Part shown: one piece after another, positions 1 through 4,737 of the stretch
How positions within the stretch are numbered: the first letter of the stretch is position 1
Layout: every line of letters begins with the position of its first letter
Source of the DNA: Thermoplasmatota archaeon
Lineage (GTDB): Archaea; Thermoplasmatota; Thermoplasmata; RBG-16-68-12; JAGMCJ01
DNA: 7,998 bases
Reading direction: 5' to 3'
Assembly (NCBI GenBank): GCA_022848825.1
Contig: JAJISH010000177.1
Location: forward strand, 1 to 7,998
The notes under the pieces: model-generated
Databases searched by the model: none
What the model saw: the letters and a program-made list of their open reading frames with translations, nothing else
What the model was told of the DNA's origin: nothing
Position numbers and translations under genes: made by a program

Positions 1-903
1 TCCCTCAGAAAACAAAACGGAGATCGTAAGCAGTGTCCCGCTTGTGGATCCACTCAAGTCGCCGAAGCAACGAAGGAGGAATTTGAGGCTACCAAGCCAC
101 CCTCACTCTCTCCCACTCAGTCAGCCCCGAAAAGTCCGACCAAGGAAATCGAGGACGGAGTGAATCGTGAGCTCAGGTTGAACGACCCACCTAACCGCCC
201 GCCACGGCAACCACCATATCAGGGAACATACAACGGCGGAATCGACCAGGAACTCTATGCTGACGATGTGCAGAGCCTCCGGAGAGACCTTGTAGAACTC
301 AAACGAGAAGAGATCGCAGAACGCCGCGAGAGACTCCTAGATCGTCGGAACAACGGCGGGAACTCCGCGGAGGCTCAGAAACTCAGAGACGAAAACCGCC
401 AGCTTAAGGAGGATGCGAAATACCAGAGGCTTGAGCACAAATTCGACCAGTTGCTTGACCACCTATCACGCCCAGGGAAAGATTCCTTGGATATTATGTT
501 GGATGGCTACTCGAAGTTGCGAAATACTGAGATTGCCAACGTTCATGCCGACACGGACACGCAATTACTCAAGAATCAGGGTCGGTTCATGGAACAAACA
601 ATGGATATAGTCAAGGGCCAGGTCGAAAATCTCAACAAGGGAGTCTCACGATTGGCTGATGTCTGGGAAACGAAAGTAACGGAGAAGGCAAAAGCGGAGA
701 TTAGAGGTAATGTCAAGGTCTTGGATGGCGAACCGCCGAAACTGGCTGACGAGGAAGCCTTGAATCAGGCTAGCCAGTTCCTCATGGGCGGTCAAGATGG
801 CAGCGATGGCCAAGACCGCTACTTCTGTAGCCAGTGTAATGCAAATCACTTGAGAGCGAGCCAGGCGGGAGAGTTCCACAGCGAATATGAGGTGAAAAGA
901 TGA
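1..903 (+). CDS. Coiled-coil protein with putative N- and C-terminal zinc sites (5'-partial)
   Basis: The frame is open from base 1, so the gene starts outside the window; 300 residues are visible. A GTG at 160 could be an internal start, but the residues before it look coded: CPACGS at about residues 12-17 resembles the second half of a zinc ribbon. A proline-rich linker follows (roughly residues 35-75), then a highly charged helical stretch (roughly 85-150) with heptad-like Leu/Ile spacing, typical of a coiled coil. The tail (residues 274-296) has C-X2-C-X3-H-X9-H flanked by aromatic residues, which looks like a small zinc finger. The stop overlaps the next start (ATGA), so translation is probably coupled. 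I do not recognise the family. The layout suits a scaffold or nucleic-acid-binding assembly protein, which is inference. The coding call is firm and the function is open. Confidence 0.85.
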   Translation, partial: SLRKQNGDRKQCPACGSTQVAEATKEEFEATKPPSLSPTQSAPKSPTKEIEDGVNRELRLNDPPNRPPRQPPYQGTYNGGIDQELYADDVQSLRRDLVELKREEIAERRERLLDRRNNGGNSAEAQKLRDENRQLKEDAKYQRLEHKFDQLLDHLSRPGKDSLDIMLDGYSKLRNTEIANVHADTDTQLLKNQGRFMEQTMDIVKGQVENLNKGVSRLADVWETKVTEKAKAEIRGNVKVLDGEPPKLADEEALNQASQFLMGGQDGSDGQDRYFCSQCNANHLRASQAGEFHSEYEVKR

Positions 904-1241
904 AACTCAGGCGAGACCAAGAGAGTATTGAGGAACGAGTGGCTGGCACACTGACATTTCGAGCCTGGCGGATGGCAGACGATTGGTCAGTTCCGGTCGT
1001 GGGCGACTTCCTAAAGGGCGTGCTTCAACGGAAGGCAACGAGGATGCGAGAGGAAAAGAACTTGGGCAGGCTGAGCTTCCTCCGCGATAACGGGGATGGT
1101 CATAGCTTGGTTGAGCGTCAACGAATGGAAATCGAGGCCAGCGATACCGTGGACCGCATTGATGCCGACCTTCAGCGACTAGAGAGAAAGAGGAAACAAC
1201 TCGAGGACGAGAAGGTCAAGCGGAGGGTTCACCTGCAATGA
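900..1241 (+). CDS. Small charged coiled-coil protein, unknown function
   Basis: 113 residues. The ATG overlaps the upstream stop by four bases (ATGA) and has a good ribosome-binding site, GAGGTGA at 889-895, four bases before the start. The N-terminal half has a mixed segment around residues 15-45 (FRAWRMADDWSVPVVGDFL). The last 40 residues are almost all charged or Leu/Ile and should form a coiled coil (DRIDADLQRLERKRKQLEDE). There is no signal peptide, membrane segment or known catalytic motif. The stop overlaps the next start, again as ATGA. Such coupled short coiled-coil genes are common in viral structural or assembly modules, but no family is recognised here. Confidence 0.82.
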   Translation: MKLRRDQESIEERVAGTLTFRAWRMADDWSVPVVGDFLKGVLQRKATRMREEKNLGRLSFLRDNGDGHSLVERQRMEIEASDTVDRIDADLQRLERKRKQLEDEKVKRRVHLQ

Positions 1242-1393
1242 GCAACGGGATGGAAGTCAGAGTCCTTGAAGTTCATAGGAGAATCGCAGGTGTTGAGAAG
1301 CGGATTCAAGTCTTGGAGTCTTCAGTCCACGGTGAGAACTGGCGGATTGGAGCGAAGAAGCGTCAGGATCGCACAGTTCATTTAAAACAGTAA
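1238..1393 (+). CDS. 51-aa charged peptide, translationally coupled
   Basis: A short frame of 51 codons beginning MSNGMEVRVLEVHRRIAG and ending at TAA 1391-1393. Its ATG overlaps the upstream stop (ATGA at 1238-1241), which is the main evidence that it is translated. A GGAGG at 1222-1226 is 11 bases upstream, far for a standalone site, so reinitiation is more likely. The next gene's ribosome-binding site begins right at its stop (TAAAGGAGGA). Residues 5-30 have helical heptad-like spacing (V, L, V, I, V, I, V, L), so it may pair with the coiled coils of its neighbours. The rest is basic. It is below usual gene-caller length cutoffs. Function unknown. Confidence 0.65.
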   Translation: MSNGMEVRVLEVHRRIAGVEKRIQVLESSVHGENWRIGAKKRQDRTVHLKQ

Positions 1394-1407
1394 AGGAGGA
1401 CACAAGA

Positions 1408-1602
1408 ATGGGTATGATCGGAGAGACGTTGGATGTGCTAGCCTTGAGACGAATTGAACGCAGGCGGAGGGAATCAGGAGAACCCATACGTGGGGAGATA
1501 GCACCACTAGAGGCTCCCAAGACCTCACCAGAGAGCCGCGTTCCCGGGGTCATCGTGGCAGGGGCAACAAGGACAATCGATTCTGGGACTACCCTCTTCT
1601 GA
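1408..1602 (+). CDS. 64-aa basic protein, unknown function
   Basis: 64 residues, starting at an ATG preceded by a near-perfect Shine-Dalgarno AAAGGAGGA (1392-1400) with seven bases of spacing; this is the best start signal in the left operon. The N-terminal 25 residues form a basic helix (LDVLALRRIERRRRESGE). The middle is proline-rich and low in structure, and the tail (VIVAGATRTIDSGTTLF) is beta-prone and nonpolar. There is no membrane segment or cysteine. It sits 14 bases after the 51-aa gene and is followed by the hairpin-rich spacer. A basic helix with a flexible tail could bind nucleic acid or a capsid, but that is a guess. Confidence 0.72.
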   Translation: MGMIGETLDVLALRRIERRRRESGEPIRGEIAPLEAPKTSPESRVPGVIVAGATRTIDSGTTLF

Positions 1603-1609
1603 GATTACG

Positions 1610-1663
1610 ATGCAGTGTGATCGGTGTAGAGAATGCGGGCGTAAGCCCAACCAACCAGTTTAG
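1610..1663 (+). CDS. Possible 17-aa cysteine-cluster micropeptide
   Basis: A short frame, MQCDRCRECGRKPNQPV, beginning seven bases after the preceding stop, a spacing like that between the other genes of this operon. It has C-X2-C-X2-C, a cluster that can bind metal. Against it: no clear ribosome-binding site, only 17 codons, and overlap with the first hairpin of the structured spacer. It may simply be chance. Confidence 0.15.
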   Translation: MQCDRCRECGRKPNQPV

Positions 1664-1776
1664 CGAACGGTCGGGCTGTTCGAAGACGAGTGCAGCGTAC
1701 AGGGCAGTCCACGCAACTCGCAAACGGGGGCAAGCTCCGCCCCCAGGACGGGGGTTACTAACTACCACCCCCGTCC
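1637..1776 (+). ncRNA. Candidate structured RNA element: run of five hairpins inside the operon
   Basis: The spacer 1603-1795 has no convincing gene but contains consecutive inverted repeats. H1 is 1637-1640/1645-1648 (GGGC and GCCC closing a GTAA loop, a GNRA-type tetraloop). H2 is 1664-1670/1676-1682 (CGAACGG with CTGTTCG, one G-U pair). H3 is 1687-1693/1713-1720 (CGAGTGC with GCACTCG plus one bulged A). H4 is 1726-1731/1739-1744 (GGGGGC with GCCCCC). H5 is 1746-1755/1767-1776 (GGACGGGGGT with ACCCCCGTCC, ten perfect pairs, 11-base loop). An alternative helix, 1644-1652 with 1669-1677, excludes H1 and H2. It lies just before the ribosome-binding site of the 1796 gene, so it may be an intercistronic regulatory or processed RNA, or a DNA/RNA packaging signal. 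No T-tract follows H5, so it is not an ordinary terminator. It matches no RNA family I know. Confidence 0.4.
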
Positions 1777-1795
1777 AAACCCTAGGAGATAGACG

Positions 1796-2104
1796 ATGCC
1801 AAAACCCATACCCGTCATCCGAGAGCAACGTCCAACGATTCCAGAGCTCAGTCTATATGACTTGACAAATGCCAGGTGGCTGAAGGCGATGGCATTCCCT
1901 GACGATGTGGCAGTTTGGAAACTTTACAATAGCGATGTGCTCCAAGCAATCAATTATGGGTATCGCAGGAACGAGCCAGCTCCAAGCGTTTTGGCGATCT
2001 TGGACACAATCGTTTATCGAACAAGACCCAAGGAACTCTGGTTGCAGCGGGTCAATGCCCTGTCAAATCCCAGGGTCTTTCTCGAAGTGTGGAGATGGGA
2101 GTGA
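1796..2104 (+). CDS. 102-aa hypothetical protein
   Basis: 102 residues with an ATG preceded by AGGAGAT (1784-1790), a good ribosome-binding site five bases upstream. The first 20 residues are proline-rich (MPKPIPVIREQRPTIPELSL). The rest alternates aromatic and charged residues and is probably alpha-helical, with several tryptophans (WLKAM, VWKLY, ELWLQR, EVWRWE). There are no cysteines, membrane segments or recognised motifs. The stop is six bases before the start of the beta-rich 214-aa gene, so the two are probably translated together and may act in the same particle or complex. Function unknown. Confidence 0.75.
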   Translation: MPKPIPVIREQRPTIPELSLYDLTNARWLKAMAFPDDVAVWKLYNSDVLQAINYGYRRNEPAPSVLAILDTIVYRTRPKELWLQRVNALSNPRVFLEVWRWE

Positions 2105-2110
2105 GGGCAA

Positions 2111-2755
2111 ATGAGTATCAGTCTTCTATCCTCCGCTTGGAAGAGACCCCCCTATATCACGCTAGCTGCCAGTCCATTATTGTTGAATGAATCCCTCCAT
2201 GCTGGACTCAGCGGTGTAGACCTTCACGTCCCACAGATTCACGGTCCAGCATTCCATACAGATCAGGCCCGAGCTCTCTGGATTCCTGCCGTGGAGATCC
2301 AACCGAGTGTAGTGGCGGCCGCAAATCTAACCCTTGTCGCCGACACACCAGTCTGGCAGATTCCCGACGGGGCCGCGGAGACACTGGTATCCTTCATGCA
2401 GCCACCCTTGGGTAGCGACCACGGAACCCTCGCTCTCTCCGCACTCCTGGCAACCGCAACGGGGAATGTGGGTCTTGGCAACGCGACAATCGTAAGCGAA
2501 CTCACGGGATACAGTGCTGGTGATGGGATAAACGCCGCGGGCGGTGGCGTGAGTCAAGACATACCAGTGCCCGCATCTGCCCTCGGCATTAACACCCTAT
2601 TCACCGCTAACCTCACGTTCACGCTACCGCTAGTCCCAGGAGACCAATACTATGCCGTGGTGTTTACTCGGAGGGGCGATCTTCCAGGAACCGACACCTA
2701 TGCAGGGGAAATCTACTTGGTGGCCCTCAGATTCGACTTCACATTTGAGCAGTAG
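2111..2755 (+). CDS. Beta-rich putative virion surface or fibre protein
   Basis: 214 residues, no cysteines, few lysines, rich in Ala, Gly, Thr, Val and Leu, with alternating hydrophobic strands throughout. The order of elements matches a pattern often seen in phage and virus surface proteins of jelly-roll or beta-sandwich type: a strand, then WQIPDGAAETLVSFMQPP (about residues 90-107), then a statement-like strand region GTLALSALLATATGNVGLG, and a final YAGEIYLVALRFDFTFEQ that would be the last strands. That resemblance is from memory of sequence style, not a search. There is no signal peptide, so it would be assembled in the cytoplasm. The start follows the previous stop by six bases with a modest GAGGG site. 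It is the best candidate for a structural protein in this operon. A non-viral adhesive role is possible. Confidence 0.75.
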   Translation: MSISLLSSAWKRPPYITLAASPLLLNESLHAGLSGVDLHVPQIHGPAFHTDQARALWIPAVEIQPSVVAAANLTLVADTPVWQIPDGAAETLVSFMQPPLGSDHGTLALSALLATATGNVGLGNATIVSELTGYSAGDGINAAGGGVSQDIPVPASALGINTLFTANLTFTLPLVPGDQYYAVVFTRRGDLPGTDTYAGEIYLVALRFDFTFEQ

Positions 2756-2765
2756 GAGACGAGAC

Positions 2766-2912
2766 ATGTTCGAAAAGACCAAGGTGTTAATCAATGCGGC
2801 CAGACTGCTACCTATCTCGAATGTCCTGAACCCTGCAAAGCATGAAAAGAGGATTGAGGCATTCGGGGAGTCAATCGGGAACCTGCTTGATTCTTGGTGG
2901 GACGAAGACTAG
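2766..2912 (+). CDS. 48-aa small protein, last gene of the left operon
   Basis: 48 residues (MFEKTKVLINAARLLPISN at the start, LLDSWWDED at the end). The ATG is ten bases after the stop of the beta-rich gene, and TAGGAGAC at that stop gives a good ribosome-binding site. The sequence is helix-prone and amphipathic, with an acidic tryptophan-containing tail. A longer reading of this frame starting at 2652 would run across the end of the 214-aa gene and has no start signal, so the short form is chosen. Its stop shares the bases CTAG (2909-2912) with the stop of the convergent leftward gene. Function unknown; small proteins after virion genes are often minor structural or assembly factors. Confidence 0.65.
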   Translation: MFEKTKVLINAARLLPISNVLNPAKHEKRIEAFGESIGNLLDSWWDED

Positions 2913-3205
2913 TCCCCATCTACATGCGGCCGTAGGTACTGCCGCGTCTTGTGTGGAGAGCCGTCGTCATATGTCCTAATCCACCCACATACCCCGCAGA
3001 CTTGCCCAAAGGGAACGAACCGCTGGACCTTTCGGGTGGTCTTTCCCTGCCTCAGCATCAGAATGAGTGCCCTTGCCTCGGGGTCTTTCTCCTCTATTGG
3101 TGGAAGGGGAACCTCGATCTGTCTTCTCACATACAGAACACGTCCCTTCTGGGAGAAGCATGTTTCCCCCTCACAAGGAGCACCGCAGTTGAGTCTTCTC
3201 TTCAT
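2909..3205 (-). CDS. Small zinc-ribbon-like protein, leaderless
   Basis: 98 residues. Cysteines 7, 11 and 16 (NCGAPCEGETCF) and 70 and 73 (VCGVCGW) form two knuckles about 55 residues apart, a layout suited to one zinc ribbon with a long beta-rich insertion. The stretch between contains a proline-rich strand (IEVPLPPIEEKD) and basic segments (RQGKTTRKVQRF). The start is supported by a strong TATA box, TTTATAGT at 3233-3226 on the minus strand, centred about 25 bases before the ATG. That predicts a transcript starting at or next to the ATG, with no ribosome-binding site needed. The strand opposes the operon to its left and meets it tail to tail with a four-base overlap. Small zinc proteins in archaeal viruses are usually DNA- or protein-binding regulators; that is inference. 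Confidence 0.8.
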   Translation of the reverse strand: MKRRLNCGAPCEGETCFSQKGRVLYVRRQIEVPLPPIEEKDPEARALILMLRQGKTTRKVQRFVPFGQVCGVCGWIRTYDDGSPHKTRQYLRPHVDGD

Positions 3206-3219
3206 GTGATGGAGATGTT

Positions 3220-3234
3220 TAGTATACTATAAAT
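3220..3234. promoter_or_regulatory. Palindromic TATA region shared by divergent genes
   Basis: TAGTATACTA at 3220-3229 is a perfect ten-base palindrome, followed by TAAA. Read leftward it gives TTTATAGTATAC about 25 bases before the zinc-protein ATG at 3205. Read rightward it gives ACTATAAATG, predicting a start near 3256 and a leader of about 120 bases before the secreted-protein gene. The leftward box is convincing; use in the rightward direction is inferred from geometry. Confidence 0.65.
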
Positions 3235-3256
3235 GCTCTCCCAAGAAACTACATGT

Positions 3257-3378
3257 GCACGGCAGATAGATGAAGTACCCTCACCATCTATCGCCGCCGC
3301 TAGAGGGAGGTGGAGTCCCTAGGGCAGTGCCGAGGTGGGGCACTCAAAACGTACCAATGGGAAAAGGAGGTGAATGCC
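3257..3378 (+). promoter_or_regulatory. Structured 5' leader of the secreted-protein gene
   Basis: Three consecutive hairpins precede the gene. A is 3261-3272/3285-3295 (GGC plus GATAGATG pairing with CATCTATC plus GCC, one bulged A, 12-base loop). B is 3304-3308/3316-3320 (AGGGA with TCCCT). C is 3326-3331/3339-3344 (AGTGCC with GGCACT). GAGGTG, the core of the real ribosome-binding site at 3367-3372, also occurs at 3307-3312 and 3332-3337, in or beside the loops of B and C. The loop of A ends in TCAC(C), complementary to GGTGA of the real site. This could control translation, but no known riboswitch class fits. Confidence 0.35.
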
Positions 3379-3885
3379 ATGGAGGAATCTCGAAACAGAT
3401 CTATGATGTCCAGTTCAGTGATAGTTTGGGCAGTCATCCTGGCTATGTGGACGGTATTCTCATTCAGTCCAACTGCTCTCGCGGCGGACGTTTGGGGTGC
3501 AGAGGGCTATGGAATGACAACCTGCGACAGCTCAACATGCGATGCTGACGTCTGGGCCCTCGTTCTACCCGCCAGAGACGTAGACGATGGAGACACTGTC
3601 TGGATTTGGTACAACTTTACCTGGGAAGACGTGAGACGTAGCAGTTCGCCACAAGCTCAGCACCAGTTCACGATATCAGCCACCTATCCAGGCCGCATAC
3701 CGTACGCCGTAACCAGGTTGGTCGGGACCTACGGTGATGAAAGGGGTAGCGACAATCTGTTAATCACGGTACCAGATGTACAAGAAGGCAAGACGATCAA
3801 CGTAGGCTGGTATGCATCTATTGACATAGACGCGACCGATTGTCACGACTCTGACCAAGTATTGTACGGAATAGTTCTCATATAG
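3379..3885 (+). CDS. Secreted beta-rich protein with signal peptide
   Basis: 168 residues. The start is set by a strong Shine-Dalgarno, AGGAGGTGA at 3365-3373, five bases before ATG 3379; an upstream in-frame ATG at 3310 has no such site and would spoil the signal peptide. The N-terminus is a typical Sec signal: charged and polar residues 1-13, hydrophobic core 14-30 (VIVWAVILAMWTVFSFS), and PTALA-AD with likely cleavage after residue 35. The mature part of about 133 residues is acidic and beta-prone, with three cysteines (CDSSTC and DCHDSD), and repeated aromatic strands such as TVWIWYNFTW and INVGWYASIDID. It looks like an exported beta-sandwich protein, on the cell surface or virion. The gene ends just before a strong terminator. 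No family recognised. Confidence 0.85.
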   Translation: MEESRNRSMMSSSVIVWAVILAMWTVFSFSPTALAADVWGAEGYGMTTCDSSTCDADVWALVLPARDVDDGDTVWIWYNFTWEDVRRSSSPQAQHQFTISATYPGRIPYAVTRLVGTYGDERGSDNLLITVPDVQEGKTINVGWYASIDIDATDCHDSDQVLYGIVLI

Positions 3886-3886
3886 G

Positions 3887-4099
3887 TCAGGAAAGGCGAG
3901 TGGAGATCACTCGCCATCTTTCCCTTTTTTTTTGGACGGAGCTAAGCCCGATTCTCCTGCATAGTTCCTTGATCTTCGGGTGCTTTTCTGGAAAGCCTTC
4001 AAGGGAGGCAAGAACATCACTTAAATACCCAGCATATGCACATGCTTCCTCCCGCCCGCACGCGGACGCGAGAGTCCCCTGAGCAATATTGATATACAC
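3887..4099 (-). CDS. Small leftward hypothetical protein, probably leaderless
   Basis: 70 residues from GTG 4099 (a TTG at 4102 is the alternative start, one codon longer). The case for a real gene is positional: a TATA-like ATATTATA at 4131-4124 on the minus strand is centred about 26 bases before the start, as expected for a leaderless archaeal transcript, and the stop lies one base from the stop of the convergent secreted-protein gene. The protein has an N-terminal stretch with two cysteines (GTLASACGREEACAYAGY), a central helix (LSDVLASLEGFPEK) and a basic C-terminus. Its 3' end overlaps the terminator of the opposite gene, so nine A in a row fall in its Lys-Lys codons. No family recognised. 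It could still be a chance frame. Confidence 0.45.
   Translation of the reverse strand: MYINIAQGTLASACGREEACAYAGYLSDVLASLEGFPEKHPKIKELCRRIGLSSVQKKRERWRVISTRLS
3895..3933 (+). terminator. Hairpin plus T9 terminator of the secreted-protein gene
   Basis: GGCGAGTG (3895-3902) and CACTCGCC (3908-3915) pair perfectly over eight bases with a five-base loop, followed after nine bases by nine consecutive T (3925-3933). It starts nine bases after the stop of the secreted-protein gene. In archaea the T-tract alone can terminate transcription; the hairpin should reinforce it. Confidence 0.75.
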
Positions 4100-4120
4100 C
4101 AAAGCTCATCCACGATTGCG

Positions 4121-4133
4121 TTGTATAATATGT
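4121..4133 (-). promoter_or_regulatory. TATA-like box for the small leftward gene
   Basis: ACATATTATACAA on the minus strand, with its core centred near 4127, about 26 bases before the GTG at 4099 and TTG at 4102. The spacing matches the leaderless arrangement at 4438 and 3205. Confidence 0.45.
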
Positions 4134-4404
4134 CGGGCCTTGGTACAGTCCGACAGGCGGCCTGGTTGCATGGAGATACGGCCGGGCCGCTACCCATGCT
4201 TTCCTTGATGTCAATGGACTAATCCTCATCTCCTCCTCACAATGCGAATCTTCATCTACGCCAGATCGGTTGCATTATCGAGGAGGGGGAACGCAGAAGC
4301 AATCACTTCTTTACTCATGGGAACACCACAAGCCTCATGAATCCGGTTGGATGGGTTTCCTCGTCTTCTGCCAGACTCAGGGCGAAGACTTATTACGCCG
4401 ATAG
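4129..4404 (+). pseudogene. Startless protein-like open frame, possible gene remnant
   Basis: A frame with no stop for 91 codons between TAA 4126-4128 and TAG 4402-4404, in a region without another gene. It has no ATG or GTG in its first 70 codons and only one TTG (4270), so it is not an obvious gene. The translation looks protein-like, for example YVGPWYSPTGGLVAWRYGRA near its start and SWEHHKPHESGWMGFLVF near its end. Upstream of the TAA the frame stays open for only about ten codons. It could be the decayed end of a gene, or chance. The same DNA holds inverted repeats (4157-4162 GCGGCC with 4185-4190 GGCCGC; 4168-4173 GCATGG with 4194-4199 CCATGC), so a structured RNA is the other reading. 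Confidence 0.22.
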
Positions 4405-4417
4405 AATAATATATACA
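4403..4417 (+). promoter_or_regulatory. Strong TATA box of the toxin-antitoxin region
   Basis: AGAATAATATATACA, centred near 4411-4412, lies 26 bases before the GTG at 4438. This is the expected distance from an archaeal TATA box to the transcription start, so the transcript should begin at or next to the start codon. It is the clearest promoter for the genes 4438-5403. Confidence 0.75.
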
Positions 4418-4437
4418 TTAGGAATAGCGGGAAGCAG

Positions 4438-4737
4438 GTGATTCTTACGGAAGACGCAAAGGCCGTGGAGGTCCAGCTCTCTGAACTCAAGATCACGAAG
4501 TTCTTTGACCAGAAATTCGTCAAATTGATGGAAGAGGCACTCGAAGGGATACAGTTCCAGCATTTCTGCCTCTACGCCACGAAGAAGACAGATGAAGGTG
4601 AGATGAAGCCTGTTGAGAGAATAGTGATCGCCCATCACGAGCCGGAGGACGCGGACAAGTTCTTGGTGAATGTTTCCGGCGGGGATCCTGAGACTCTAGT
4701 GAAGGTCTTGAAGGCCATGGAAGAGTTTCTCAAGTAG
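4438..4737 (+). CDS. 99-aa hypothetical protein, leaderless, first gene before the toxin-antitoxin pair
   Basis: 99 residues from GTG 4438, chosen because the TATA box sits 26 bases upstream and no ribosome-binding site precedes it. The predicted fold is mixed: an N-terminal helix and strand (VEVQLSELKITKFFDQKF), a helix (VKLMEEALEGIQ), two strands (QHFCLYATKKT and ERIVIAHHEPEDADKFLVNV) and a C-terminal helix (DPETLVKVLKAMEEFLK). One cysteine, no membrane segment. The protein is acidic. It is followed 95 bases later by the antitoxin candidate with no separate promoter visible, so the three genes may share a transcript. It could be a third component of the module or merely a neighbour. No family recognised. 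Confidence 0.75.
   Translation: MILTEDAKAVEVQLSELKITKFFDQKFVKLMEEALEGIQFQHFCLYATKKTDEGEMKPVERIVIAHHEPEDADKFLVNVSGGDPETLVKVLKAMEEFLK

Noticed and set aside
1756..1763. TACTAAC in the loop of hairpin H5, identical to a yeast intron branch site
   Set aside because: No splice sites or intron context exist here; a seven-base match is expected by chance.
1617..1865. Rightward 82-codon frame through the structured spacer
   Set aside because: It runs into the start of the 1796 gene in another frame, has no ribosome-binding site and codes low-complexity Pro/Gly/Arg where the GC-rich hairpins lie.
2949..3232. Two rightward frames opposite the zinc-ribbon gene
   Set aside because: They are shadows of a gene with a strong TATA box and a convincing cysteine pattern on the other strand.
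3270..3548. Rightward 92-codon frame starting in the leader of the secreted-protein gene
   Set aside because: It lacks a ribosome-binding site and overlaps the signal-peptide coding region out of frame; the AGGAGGTGA site serves ATG 3379.
4017..4229. Leftward 70-codon frame
   Set aside because: It overlaps the better-positioned leftward gene at 3887-4099, crosses that gene's TATA box and shows no start signal.
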